Below are positions 11,854-20,531 of a stretch of DNA of 64,000 bases, piece by piece. Every line of letters begins with the position of its first letter. Within the stretch, counting starts at the first letter, position 1. A program made the position numbers and the translations under genes. Source of the stretch: Actinomycetes bacterium (GTDB lineage: Bacteria; Bacillota; Sulfobacillia; Sulfobacillales; JAIMBI01); assembly GCA_023565505.1 (NCBI GenBank), contig JAIMBI010000004.1, forward strand, positions 1-64,000, written 5' to 3'. The notes under the pieces are model-generated. The model saw only the letters and a list, made by a program, of their open reading frames with translations, ran no database searches and was not told the DNA's origin.

Positions 11854-14733
11854 ATGGCCTTGACGCCCTGGCGCGACGTGGTCGCGCCCCAACCCGACGT
11901 GCGGGCCCGCCGCCCGCGCGAGGACCAGTTCATGGTGAACCTCGCGGCCGTCCTGAGCGGCGACGCGGAGCCGGAGTACCGCGCCCCGGTCACGTTCTTC
12001 GAGCGGACCTACGTCACCGCCGGGATGCGGGACCTCCTCGCCGCCGTGCTCACGCGGCTCACCGGCGGCGACGCGCCCCCGGTCATCCAGCTCAAGACGG
12101 CGTTCGGGGGCGGCAAGACCCACAGCCTGCTCGCCCTCTACCACGCCGTCCGCGCCCCCGGCCCGATCGGCCAGGCGGGCCTCTGGCCCCGGGGCCTGCC
12201 CGTCGCCGCCGACGCCGTCCCGCCCGTGCGGGTGGCCGTGCTGCCCTGCCCGGCCTTCGACGTCACCCGGCCGCGCCACTACCCGGCCTTGCCGGGCCAG
12301 CCGGTGCGCACCCTCTGGGGCGAGCTGGCCTGGCGGCTCTTGGGCCCCGAGGGCTACGCGCTGGTCGCGGCCGCCGACGCGCAGGGCGTCGCCCCGGGCG
12401 GGGCCACCCTGGTCACGCTGCTCCGGGCGGCCAGCCCGTGCCTCATCCTCGTTGACGAGATCGTGGCCTACGTGCGGAACCTCTACCGCGTCGCTGCGAT
12501 CCCCCCGAGCGGGAGCTTCGACGCCCAGCTCACCTTCGTCCACAACCTGACCGAGGCGGTCCAGCAGGTGCGGGACGCCGCGCTGGTCGCGACGCTGCCG
12601 GCGTCGGACGTGGAGCTCGGGGGCGAGGGGGGCGAGGCGGCGCTGGAGCGGCTCGAGCCCATCTTCGGGCGGGTGGAGACCGTCTGGCGGCCCGTGGCGG
12701 TGGAGGAGGCGTTCGCCGTCGTCCGGCGCCGGCTGTTCGGCGCGGTGGCGGACCCCGCCGCCCAGGCCGCCACGTGCCAGGCGTTCTGGGACTACTACCG
12801 CCGGCACCGCGACCTGTTCCCGCCCGAGGCCCGCGAGGCGCGCTACCGCGAGCGGCTCGAGGAGGCGTACCCCCTCCACCCGGAGCTGTTCGACCGGCTC
12901 TACGCCGAGTGGTCCACCCTCGACGGGTTCCAGCGGACGCGGGGCGTGCTGCGATTGTTGGCCGGGGCCGTGCACACGCTGTGGGCCGCGACCGACCCGG
13001 CGCCCCTCATCCTGCCCGGCACCCTGCCCCTGGACGACGACTACGTGCGGGCGGAACTCACGAAGCCGCTGCCGGAGTCGGAGGCGTGGCACACGGTCCT
13101 CGAGACGGACATCGACGGGCCCCGCTCGGCGGCCTACCGGCTCGACGCGGAGGTGCTGCGCTACGGCCAGGTCCAGGCCGCCCGCCGCCTCGCGCGGGCG
13201 CTGTTCTTCGAGACCGCCCCGGCCGCCGCCGGCGCGGGGCTCCGGGGCGTCGACTGGCCCCGGCTCCGGCTCGCCACGCTCATGCCGGGCGACACGCCGG
13301 GGCTGTTCCGCGACGCGCTCACCCAGCTCCAGCAGACCCGCACCAGCTACGTGCACCGGGCCGCCGAGCCCGGCGACCCCGACAGCGAGCGGTACTGGGT
13401 CGACCTCCGCCAGAGCCTGGAGCGGGTCGCCGACCAGCGCGCCGAGGAGCTGGTCCGGGAGCGGATCCGCGTCGACGCCCACCTGGTGGGCCTCCTCCGC
13501 GAGCGTGTCGCCGCGGCGCGCGGCGTGCCCGCGCAGGTGATCGACCAGGCGGAGGCCCTCGCGGCGTCGGCCGACGTGCCCGACGGCGGCCGGGAGGCCG
13601 AGGGCGTGCGGCTCCTGGTCCTGCACCCCGCCCACGGCTGGCGCGGGGTCCACAGCCCCGCCCGCGAGGCGGCGGAGACCCTCGTGCGGCAGCACGGCCC
13701 GGATCCCCGCCGCTGGCAGACGCGGCTCGTGTGCCTCGCCCCCCTTGGCGACGAGGTCGGCAACCTGCGGCGGCAGGCGGCGCGGTGGCTCGCCTGGGAC
13801 AGCATCCTGCGGGACGCCCGGGTCTTGAACCTGGACGCCTACCAGCACGACGAGGCCGAGCGGGCCCGCGAGGCCCAGGCGCAGGCCGTGGCGCAGGCGC
13901 TGGCCCAAACCTACCGGGTCCTCCTGGCGCCGGCGCAGACGCCCGAGGAGGCGCAGGCGCAGCCCCCGACGCTGCACTGGGACGCCGTGACCCTGCCGCC
14001 GGCCCCCGACCCGATCCGGGCAGCGTGGCAGCGGGCCGTCGCCGACGAGTGGGTGCGGACCGCCTTCGACCCCCGGTTCCTGGCGCTGGCGCTGGCGCAG
14101 TGGTTCTGGCCGCAGGGCCCCGCCGTGGCGGTGCCGGCGCTGTGGGACGCCTTCTGCCGCTACCTGTACCTGCCGCGGCTGCAGCACGCGGACGTGTTCC
14201 GCGCGAGCGTGATCGCCGGCGTGGAGGCCGGCCTCTTCGCCTGGGCGGCGGAGGCGGACCCGGCGGCGGGGCGCTACGCGGGCGTGGTCCGGGGCACGGC
14301 CCCGCCGGCGCTCGCGGAGGGGCTGGCCGGCTGGCTCGTGCAGCCGGACGCGGTGGCGCCGGACCTCTCCGGCGCCGGGCCCGGCCCGGGCCCCGCCGAC
14401 CCCGGAGCGGCGGGGGCAGCCGGCCCCGGGCCGACGACCCGACCAGGCGGGTTCCCGGTCCCCCCGCCGCCGCCCGGCCCGCCCCCGTCCCCTGGCCCCC
14501 GGGCCGTGGTCGTCACGGCGGCGTGGCACGGCCCCGACGCCTATCGCTTGGCCAGTCGGGTGGGGACCATCCAGGAGGAGATCCTGGGGGCGCTGCTGGG
14601 GTCGCCCTCCGTCGCCGTCGACGCCGAGCTGGTCGTCCGCGTCCGCTCACCGGAGGGCTGGCCCGCCGACCGGCTCCGCGCAGCCCTCGAGAACGCCCGC
14701 ACCTTGGGATGCGACATCACCGTCGAGGAGTAA
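11854..14733 (+). CDS. DUF499 P-loop ATPase of the defence cassette
   Basis: A 959-residue ATPase. ATG 11854 follows AAGGAGGGTCCCGAC. Walker A is TAFGGGKTHSLL (about residue 84) and Walker B LILVDEIVAYVR (about 197); the sequence FFERTYVTAGMRDLL near the start is typical of DUF499. The middle is helical; a Pro/Gly/Ala-rich linker (about residues 825-885) leads to a small C-terminal domain beginning VVVTAAWHGPDAYRLAS. DUF499 proteins co-occur with DUF1156 methylases and are distant relatives of the BrxC/PglY-type ATPases of BREX. The product is probably the motor or scaffold of the restriction complex. The 3' end overlaps the convergent methyltransferase gene by 87 bp. Assignment of family is firm; mechanism is inferred. 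Confidence 0.87.
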   Translation: MALTPWRDVVAPQPDVRARRPREDQFMVNLAAVLSGDAEPEYRAPVTFFERTYVTAGMRDLLAAVLTRLTGGDAPPVIQLKTAFGGGKTHSLLALYHAVRAPGPIGQAGLWPRGLPVAADAVPPVRVAVLPCPAFDVTRPRHYPALPGQPVRTLWGELAWRLLGPEGYALVAAADAQGVAPGGATLVTLLRAASPCLILVDEIVAYVRNLYRVAAIPPSGSFDAQLTFVHNLTEAVQQVRDAALVATLPASDVELGGEGGEAALERLEPIFGRVETVWRPVAVEEAFAVVRRRLFGAVADPAAQAATCQAFWDYYRRHRDLFPPEAREARYRERLEEAYPLHPELFDRLYAEWSTLDGFQRTRGVLRLLAGAVHTLWAATDPAPLILPGTLPLDDDYVRAELTKPLPESEAWHTVLETDIDGPRSAAYRLDAEVLRYGQVQAARRLARALFFETAPAAAGAGLRGVDWPRLRLATLMPGDTPGLFRDALTQLQQTRTSYVHRAAEPGDPDSERYWVDLRQSLERVADQRAEELVRERIRVDAHLVGLLRERVAAARGVPAQVIDQAEALAASADVPDGGREAEGVRLLVLHPAHGWRGVHSPAREAAETLVRQHGPDPRRWQTRLVCLAPLGDEVGNLRRQAARWLAWDSILRDARVLNLDAYQHDEAERAREAQAQAVAQALAQTYRVLLAPAQTPEEAQAQPPTLHWDAVTLPPAPDPIRAAWQRAVADEWVRTAFDPRFLALALAQWFWPQGPAVAVPALWDAFCRYLYLPRLQHADVFRASVIAGVEAGLFAWAAEADPAAGRYAGVVRGTAPPALAEGLAGWLVQPDAVAPDLSGAGPGPGPADPGAAGAAGPGPTTRPGGFPVPPPPPGPPPSPGPRAVVVTAAWHGPDAYRLASRVGTIQEEILGALLGSPSVAVDAELVVRVRSPEGWPADRLRAALENARTLGCDITVEE

Positions 14734-16443
14734 GGGGCGACGGGCCCGGGCGATCCGGCCCCAGCCGTCCTCCCAGTACCCGGGGTCGATCTCGCAGCCC
14801 CACGCCCGCCGCCCCGCCTGGACAGCCGCCACGACGGTCGACGCTGAGCCGCCGAAGGGGTCCAGCACGACGTCGCCGGGCAGGGTGCTCGCCTCGATGA
14901 TCTGCCGCAGCAGGGCCACCGGCTTCTCATGGGGATGCCGGCTCTCGTGGGTGGGTTCGCATTTGAGGATCTGCGGCAGCCGAGGACGCAGCGCCGGTCG
15001 GCCCCGGTACGCGTGGACGATGGCCTCCGCCTGGGGCGCCACCTCGGTCTCGGTGTCGCCCTGGCCAGGCCGCCCGCGGTCCCACACCACGACCTGCTTG
15101 TCGACGTCCAAGCCGGCGTCCAGCTGGATGGCCGCCACCCGCCCGGGATGGTCGACCGTGTTGCGGCAGAAGATCCACACGTGCGCGTCGGCCGCCAGCA
15201 GCGGCACGGCCATTGCCAGCACCTCGGCCAGCAACGCGTCGGCCTCCTCCGGCGAGCCGTCGCCGGCGATGGGCTCCGTGCGCCGGAGGGCGCGGGACCG
15301 CGCCCGGTACGGTCGATGGTCCATCCCGTAGGGCGGGTCGGTGAGGATGCACCGGATCGGCGGGCCGTTGTACCCCCGCAGCAGGTTGCGCGCGTCGCCG
15401 TATAGCCAGCGGACGCCGTCCTCGGCCCCCGCCAGCCCCCGGCGGGTCCGGATGACGGCCTCGACGCCGGCCAGCGTGGTCACCCCGGCCGCCGCCAGCG
15501 CCGCCGGAAGCCCCGGATCGGCATCGGCCGCCGCCAGGGCGGCGCGGATCCCGGTGCCGCCGGTGCGGCCCTGCTGCTGCAGGATCCGGCGCAGCGCGAG
15601 GACCAGCGGGCCGCCTGCCGCCAGCCATGGCGGGAGGCCGGTGAGCCGTCGCGTCGGCAGCGCCACGGTCAGGTGCCCCTCGGTGAGCCGCCCCGCGTCG
15701 ATGGCGCGGCGGACGTCCTCGGGGGCGGTCGTGTACAGGCGGTGGTACTGCAGGCGGCGGCCGACCGTGGCGTGGTCCACGCCGACGGCCCCCGCGATCC
15801 GGCGCACGGACCAGCCTTGGTCGTGCAGCCGGGCGTAGGCGGCCCACACCTGGGGCGGCGGGATCGGCCGGGCCAGGTCACCCCCGGTCCCGCTGGCGTG
15901 GGCCACGCGCACCCGCTCCTCGGGCGACATGTCCGCGGGGTACACGATGCACGGCACGCGGTCGAGGCCCGCCTCGCGGGCCGCGAGCACGCGGGCCCCG
16001 CCGGCCAGCACCTCGACACCGCCGTCCGGGGCGGGCACGATGGACACGGGGCAGGATGGGTCGTAGCCGTGCTGCCGGATGGCCTCCGCCAGGGCCGCGA
16101 CGCGGTCGTCGGCGTGCCGCTGGCGGACCGCCTCGGGGGCGAGGCGGAGCGCCTCCACCGGCAGGACGGCGAAGCGGCTGCGTTCGATGGCCGCGATGGG
16201 CAAGATGTCGGCCCCCTCCGCGCGCAGGATGCGGGGGCAGCCCGACGGGCAGCCCCCAACATCTGGCAGACGGGGCAAGAGCGGCAGAGGCCCGCCGGCC
16301 ACATGGCCGGGGGCCTCCGCGTCCACGGGGATCTCTACAGATTTTCCGCGAGTATGCCGCCCCTGATCAGACCGATCCGATGCGGGGGCCGGCGGGTCTC
16401 CGCGCATCGCCATAGGTGTACCGCAGAGCGCATTGAGGCGCAA
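14647..16443 (-). CDS. ParB/Srx-domain DNA methyltransferase (N4/N6 amino type)
   Basis: A fusion of an N-terminal ParB-like domain (ILPIAAIERSRFAVLPVEAL, VLAGGARVLAAREAGLDRVP about residue 140) and its HTH (WSVRRIAGAVGVDHATVGRR) to a C-terminal DNA methyltransferase. The catalytic motif TDPPYGMDHRP is near residue 368 and the SAM motif DPFGGSASTVVAA near 527; the order IV before I indicates a beta-class amino-methyltransferase. Such fusions are common on phages and integrative elements and are thought to protect element DNA. The start is uncertain: the longest frame begins at a TTG at 16443 with no clear ribosome site, and an ATG lies at 16410. It converges with the DUF499 gene and lies downstream of the recombinase across a perfect palindrome. 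Confidence 0.85.
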   Translation of the reverse strand: MRLNALCGTPMAMRGDPPAPASDRSDQGRHTRGKSVEIPVDAEAPGHVAGGPLPLLPRLPDVGGCPSGCPRILRAEGADILPIAAIERSRFAVLPVEALRLAPEAVRQRHADDRVAALAEAIRQHGYDPSCPVSIVPAPDGGVEVLAGGARVLAAREAGLDRVPCIVYPADMSPEERVRVAHASGTGGDLARPIPPPQVWAAYARLHDQGWSVRRIAGAVGVDHATVGRRLQYHRLYTTAPEDVRRAIDAGRLTEGHLTVALPTRRLTGLPPWLAAGGPLVLALRRILQQQGRTGGTGIRAALAAADADPGLPAALAAAGVTTLAGVEAVIRTRRGLAGAEDGVRWLYGDARNLLRGYNGPPIRCILTDPPYGMDHRPYRARSRALRRTEPIAGDGSPEEADALLAEVLAMAVPLLAADAHVWIFCRNTVDHPGRVAAIQLDAGLDVDKQVVVWDRGRPGQGDTETEVAPQAEAIVHAYRGRPALRPRLPQILKCEPTHESRHPHEKPVALLRQIIEASTLPGDVVLDPFGGSASTVVAAVQAGRRAWGCEIDPGYWEDGWGRIARARRPLLLDGDVASQGAGVLEGCAEPVGGPALR

Positions 16444-16461
16444 GAGGGGACACCCCGCGCC

Positions 16462-16479
16462 TGTCGAAACGTTTCGACA
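16462..16479. repeat. Perfect 18-bp palindrome, possible partition, operator or recombination site
   Basis: TGTCGAAACGTTTCGACA is an exact inverted repeat in the short gap between the ParB-methyltransferase and the tyrosine recombinase. It resembles in size and symmetry the 16-bp parS sites bound by ParB, although the sequence differs. ParB-like genes on the same element make a parS role worth testing. Confidence 0.6.
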
Positions 16480-16526
16480 CTAGGGAGTGCCAGATCTGCC
16501 GCGATTTGCCAGCCTTCGCGGGCCCC

Positions 16527-17348
16527 TCAGCGCCCCCGCACGGCCCGTCCGAAGTCCGCCCGTATCCAGGCGGCGTCCATCTCGACGTAGACCTCCGTTG
16601 TTGAGAGATGGGCGTGCCCGAGCAGCCGCTGCACGGTGCGGACGTCCGCCCCCTGCGCGAGCCACCGCCGGGCCGCCGTGTGGCGGAGGCTGTGGACCCC
16701 GTACCGGGGCCGCCCCGCCGCGTCGACGAGGCCAGCGCGGCGGCAAAGCCGGGCCATGCGGTCCCGGGCGGCCGAGGGCCGGGGCGGGCGGCCGCGCGTC
16801 CGTTGGGTGGCGAACAGCCAGGCCCCCGGCGGCCGGCCGCGGGTCAGCCTCTTCAGCGCCCGCCAGCACGCCATCTCGGGGAAGATCGGGACGAGGCGCT
16901 CCCGGCCGCCCTTGCCCCGGACCCGGACGGCCTCCTGGCCGGGGGCCCAGTCCACGTCGCCGGCTCGGAGGGCCAGGGCCTCGGACTCCCGCAGGCCGAG
17001 GTCGCTCACCACGAGCCAGTACGTCCGCCACGGCTCCGGCTCCCGGCGGGCCTGCGCGAGCCACGCCGCGTGGTCGGCGTCCGGCATCCCCCGCGCTCGG
17101 GCGCTGGGGCCCGGGACGGGGAGGCGGCCGGCGGGGGCGGGGACGTCGATGCCCCGCTCCCGGCACCACGCCGCAAAGCCCCGCCGGACGATCATCCAGG
17201 TCCGGAGGGTCGCGACGGCCCAGCCCGGATCCGGCGCGTCGCGGAGCGCGTGGCGCAGGACCAGCTCCCGCGACCGGGGGTTGGCGTACCGTTCGGCGTA
17301 CCGCTCCGCGAGCGCGCGGAGCGCCTCAGCGGTCCAGGCCGCGTCCAT
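16527..17348 (-). CDS. Tyrosine recombinase/integrase, intact
   Basis: A 273-residue recombinase, the size of XerC/D-type enzymes. The N-terminal SAM-like core-binding domain (RSRELVLRHALRDAP to about residue 90) precedes the catalytic domain with Arg in DLGLRESEALALRA, Lys in RGKGGRERLVPI, HSLRHTAARRWL and LLGHAHLSTTEVYV (His and the Tyr nucleophile), so all expected catalytic residues are present. ATG 17348 follows GGGGGTGACCGCCG. It is probably the integrase that mobilises the topoisomerase/primase element, transcribed with the genes upstream of it. It is unrelated in detail to the two recombinase copies at the left end, which are longer and have an arm-binding domain. Confidence 0.9.
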   Translation of the reverse strand: MDAAWTAEALRALAERYAERYANPRSRELVLRHALRDAPDPGWAVATLRTWMIVRRGFAAWCRERGIDVPAPAGRLPVPGPSARARGMPDADHAAWLAQARREPEPWRTYWLVVSDLGLRESEALALRAGDVDWAPGQEAVRVRGKGGRERLVPIFPEMACWRALKRLTRGRPPGAWLFATQRTRGRPPRPSAARDRMARLCRRAGLVDAAGRPRYGVHSLRHTAARRWLAQGADVRTVQRLLGHAHLSTTEVYVEMDAAWIRADFGRAVRGR

Positions 17349-17354
17349 CGGCGG

Positions 17355-17630
17355 TCACCCCCAAGCCCAGGCGCGTGGCCCGCCGGCCCCGGGCGGCGGG
17401 CCAGTCGACGAGCCACGCCAGCGCGGCGGCGACCGCGGCCTCGGGCGACCGGCAGAGGGCCCCGGGCCGGCCGTCACGGACCACGTGCCGCCGCCGGCGA
17501 CCACCAGCACCCGCCCGTCATCGAGGGCGAGCCGGGCGCCGGGGCGCAGAGCCCCGATACGGGCGGCCAGCGCGTCGAGCAGCGGGCCGCGGGCGATCCC
17601 GCCGCGCCCCTTCCCCATGGCCTCCGTCAT
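17355..17630 (-). CDS. Small unknown protein, possibly frameshifted
   Basis: A 91-residue frame with an excellent ribosome site (GGGAGGGGATCGCC before ATG 17630), overlapping the 3' end of the topoisomerase frame by 113 bp. The first half (LLDALAARIGALRPGARLAL, then DGRVLVV) looks like real protein, while the second half turns into low-complexity Pro/Arg/Gly. In another frame from about 17485 down to 17350 a protein-like stretch appears (HVVRDGRPGALCRSPEAAV, then AAALAWLVDWPAARG). This suggests the original gene continued in that frame and has suffered an indel near 17480. Function unknown. Confidence 0.5.
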   Translation of the reverse strand: MTEAMGKGRGGIARGPLLDALAARIGALRPGARLALDDGRVLVVAGGGTWSVTAGPGPSAGRPRPRSPPRWRGSSTGPPPGAGGPRAWAWG

Positions 17631-19722
17631 GGCGATCCCCTCCCTTGTCCTGGTCGAAAACGAACGTCACGCGGCCGGTCGCCCGGTCGAGCCGGAGCCG
17701 GGCGTCGAACGCCTTCCCGGCCTTCGAGCGGCAACCCCGGACGACGCCCGTCTCCCCCCGCTCCAGGAGCTGGCGGGCCTGGGCCTCCGTCAGCGTCTTG
17801 CCGGCCACCTCGCGCCAGAGGGTCCAGCGGCACCCCTCGCGCCAGCGCAAGCAGCCCCACGCCTTGCGGCCGGCGACGATCCGGCCCGCGTCGCACGCGG
17901 GGCAGGGGCCAAGGTCGCCCCCCACGGCGGCCGTCGCCTGGCCGCGCACCGTCGCGACCACCTCGGCGGCGTAGGCGCGCACGTCCGCGAGGAAGGCCGC
18001 CGCGTCCTCCGCCCCGGCGGCCACGGCCTCCAGCCGGCGCTCCCACTCCCCAGTCAGCTCGGGCGAGCGCAGCGCGTCCGGGACCACCTGGAGCAGGGCG
18101 CGGCCCTTGTCCGTGCTGACGAGGGCCTTCTTGCGCCGCTCGGCGTAGCCCCGTTGCAGCAGGACCTCCAAGATCCGCGCCCGGGTCGCCGGGGTGCCCA
18201 GGCCGTGCCGTTCCATGGCCGCGAGCAGCGTCGCGTCGGTGTGGCGGGCCGGGGGCTGCGTCTCCCGGCGGGGCGTCTCCACGCCCTGGACCGTCACGGC
18301 GTCGCCCTCCCGCAGGCCCGGCGGGACGGCCGTGTCCGGCTCGGCGTCGCGGCGGTCCTCGTCCTCCTCCGCCGGCGCGAGGGCCCGCCGCCAGCCGGGG
18401 TCGAGGACCGTGGTCCCGCGCGTCCGGAACCGCGCGCCGGCGGCCTCCGTCCACACGGTCACGCGCTCGTCGCGCACCGCCGGCAGCAGGCTCGCCAGGA
18501 GCCGGCGGGCGATGAGGTCGAAGACGGCGCGCTCCCGCTCCCCGAGGTCCTCCGGGGGCGCCTGGCCCGTCGGGATGATCGCGTAGTGGCCCGCCTCCGC
18601 GACTTTCGCGTCGTCGGCGATCCGGCCCCACGCGGCCCGGTTCGCCTCGGCCAAGGCCACCAGCTCGCCGTGCAGGCCGGCGAGGCCCCGCAGGCGGTCG
18701 GGGACCGTCCGCAGGATCTCCGCCGTCACGTGCCGGGCCTCCGTCCGGGGGTACGACGCCAGATGGGCCTCGTACAGGGCCTGCGCCGCGTCCAGGGTCT
18801 GCTGCGCCGTCAGGCCCAAGCGGCGGTTGGCGTCCTTTTGCAGATCCGTCAGGCTGTACGGGAGCGGCGGGGCCACGGCGACGGCCTTCCGCTCGACCGT
18901 CCGGACCCGGCCGGGCGTGCCGGGCGGCAGGCGGGCCGCGAGGGCCCGGGCGGCCGCCTCCGTCACGCGCTCGGGATGGTCCGGGTCGGCGGGATCGTCC
19001 GGGATCCAGAGGCCCATGTACGTGCCGGCTTCGACCGCGAACGTGGCCCGGACGAGCCAGTACGGCCACGGCGCGAAGCCCTCGATCTCGGCGTCGCGGT
19101 CGGCGAGGAGCCGGAGCGTCGGGGTCTGGACCCGCCCGACGGACAGCGCCCCCTGGCCGGGCTGGCCGTGCCGCAGGGTCACGGCGCGGGTGGCGTTGAG
19201 GCCCACGATCCAGTCGGCCTGGGCGCGGGCCTCGGCGGCCGCGAACAACGTGTCGTAGGTAGCGGCGGGCTTCAGGGCCGCGAACGCCGCCCGGATGGCC
19301 GCCGGGGTCGTCTCGTCGAGCCAGAGCCGGAGGACCGGCTTCTGCGGCGGCCATTGGGCCAGCCGGGCGATCCAGCGCCAGATGAGCTCGCCCTCCCGGT
19401 CGGCGTCCGTGGCGGCGACGATGCGGCTCACGTCGGGCCGGCGGGCGAGCCGCTCGATGAGCCGGAGCTGGGCGGCGGCCTTCGCGCGCAGGACGAGGTC
19501 CATCCGGCCCGGCAGGACCGGCAGCGTGTCCCAGGTCCAGCGGGCCATCGCCGGGTCGTACCGCTCCGGCGGGGCCAGTTCCGCGAGGTGGCCGTAGGCC
19601 CAGGTGATCAACCAGTCATCCCCGACCTGCACATAGCCGTCCCGCTTGTCCGGGCGACCAAGGACGCGGGCAAGATCCTGGGCCACGCTGGGCTTCTCGG
19701 CGAGCACCAGGGTCATCGACAT
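17518..19722 (-). CDS. topB: DNA topoisomerase III (type IA)
   Basis: A 734-residue type IA topoisomerase that relaxes or decatenates DNA during replication or transfer. The Toprim domain is at the N-terminus (LVLAEKPSVAQDLARVLG; DADREGELIWRWIARL near residue 103), the active-site tyrosine in ASYPRTEARHV (about residue 324), and a cysteine-containing C-terminal segment (CPACDAGRI, then WGCLRWREGC) resembles a zinc-ribbon remnant. ATG 19722 follows GGAGGG. After about residue 690 (VTFVFDQDKGG) the frame becomes Arg/Gly/Pro-rich and overlaps the next gene, so the natural C-terminus may be shorter. Stand-alone TopB genes are hallmarks of ICEs and large mobile elements. Confidence 0.9.
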   Translation of the reverse strand: MSMTLVLAEKPSVAQDLARVLGRPDKRDGYVQVGDDWLITWAYGHLAELAPPERYDPAMARWTWDTLPVLPGRMDLVLRAKAAAQLRLIERLARRPDVSRIVAATDADREGELIWRWIARLAQWPPQKPVLRLWLDETTPAAIRAAFAALKPAATYDTLFAAAEARAQADWIVGLNATRAVTLRHGQPGQGALSVGRVQTPTLRLLADRDAEIEGFAPWPYWLVRATFAVEAGTYMGLWIPDDPADPDHPERVTEAAARALAARLPPGTPGRVRTVERKAVAVAPPLPYSLTDLQKDANRRLGLTAQQTLDAAQALYEAHLASYPRTEARHVTAEILRTVPDRLRGLAGLHGELVALAEANRAAWGRIADDAKVAEAGHYAIIPTGQAPPEDLGERERAVFDLIARRLLASLLPAVRDERVTVWTEAAGARFRTRGTTVLDPGWRRALAPAEEDEDRRDAEPDTAVPPGLREGDAVTVQGVETPRRETQPPARHTDATLLAAMERHGLGTPATRARILEVLLQRGYAERRKKALVSTDKGRALLQVVPDALRSPELTGEWERRLEAVAAGAEDAAAFLADVRAYAAEVVATVRGQATAAVGGDLGPCPACDAGRIVAGRKAWGCLRWREGCRWTLWREVAGKTLTEAQARQLLERGETGVVRGCRSKAGKAFDARLRLDRATGRVTFVFDQDKGGDRHDGGHGEGARRDRPRPAARRAGRPYRGSAPRRPARPR

Positions 19723-19751
19723 TGGGTTGTCCCTCCCCTCAGAAACACGAG

Positions 19752-19789
19752 GCCGCCCCCTTGGGGGCGGCGCGGCGCTTTGGGCGCCG
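19752..19789 (-). terminator. Tandem GC hairpins between topB and the upstream gene
   Basis: A hairpin GCCGCCCCC-TT-GGGGGCGGC (19752-19771) is followed by a second, CGGCGC-loop-GCGCCG (about 19773-19789). They separate the unknown gene ending at 19857 from topB. There is no long T-run, so they may attenuate rather than stop transcription. Confidence 0.45.
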
Positions 19790-19856
19790 GCGGGGGCGGC
19801 CCGGGGTCATCGCCGATCCCGCCATCCTGAAAGGCCCGCCGGGGCCGGGGCGGCCG

Positions 19857-20531
19857 TCACCGGCCGCCCTTGCCCTCCCGCAGCAGCGCCGGCAGCCAGC
19901 TGGCCGGCAGCAGCCCCGCCTCCGCCGCCCGGTCCAATCGTGTGCGGACATAGACGAGGAACGCGTCCGCCGCGTCATGCTGGAGCGCCGCGGGCATGTC
20001 GGGCCAGTGGCGGCGGGCCCCGTGCAACGCCACGTAGGCCAGCCGCCGCAGCCGGTCGTCGAGGCGGAAGATCAGGGCGGCGCGCCGCCCTTCCTCCGTG
20101 CGAAAGACGTCCTGGCCGTCGTCCGCCAATCGACCCGCCGCCGCCAGGAGCGTCTCGGCCGCCCACCAGCGGGCTAAGGCGGCCCCCGCCTCCGGATCCG
20201 CTGCGGCCTTGAGAGCGCCGCGGATCTTGTCGCCCGTCGACGCCGCCGCGAACGCGTGCAGCGTAGCGGCAGCCTCCGCCATGTCGGCCGCCGCCCGGCA
20301 CTCGTCCGGGGACAGGGCCCGGAGCCACCGGGTCCGCCCCTGGGCCAAGGCCCGCGCAAAGTCGGCCAGCTCCGGCTGCAGGAGATCGGTCGACCGGTGC
20401 GCGTCGGCCAACGCCATGGCGGCTCGGCGCTCAAGATCCGCCGGGTCCGCCGTCATCCAGCGCAGGGCGCCAATCGGCGCCGTCGGGACGGCTTGCGCCG
20501 CCTTCGTCGCAATCCGCCTCCGCGTCTGCAT
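19857..20531 (-). CDS. Unknown helical protein of the mobile element
   Basis: A 224-residue protein with no family I recognise. ATG 20531 has GAGGAGGGATCACCCG upstream; the frame stays open further back but only as a shadow of the neighbouring coiled-coil gene. The sequence is almost entirely alpha-helical and rich in Ala, Arg and Leu, with conserved-looking patches WMTADPADLERRAAMALADA and LRALSPDECRAAADMAEAA. It lacks membrane segments and signal peptide. It lies between the ParB-like gene and topB, in the same direction, and overlaps the 3' end of the ParB-like frame by about 100 bp. Probably an element maintenance or DNA-handling accessory, but nothing in the sequence proves it. Confidence 0.6.
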   Translation of the reverse strand: MQTRRRIATKAAQAVPTAPIGALRWMTADPADLERRAAMALADAHRSTDLLQPELADFARALAQGRTRWLRALSPDECRAAADMAEAAATLHAFAAASTGDKIRGALKAAADPEAGAALARWWAAETLLAAAGRLADDGQDVFRTEEGRRAALIFRLDDRLRRLAYVALHGARRHWPDMPAALQHDAADAFLVYVRTRLDRAAEAGLLPASWLPALLREGKGGR

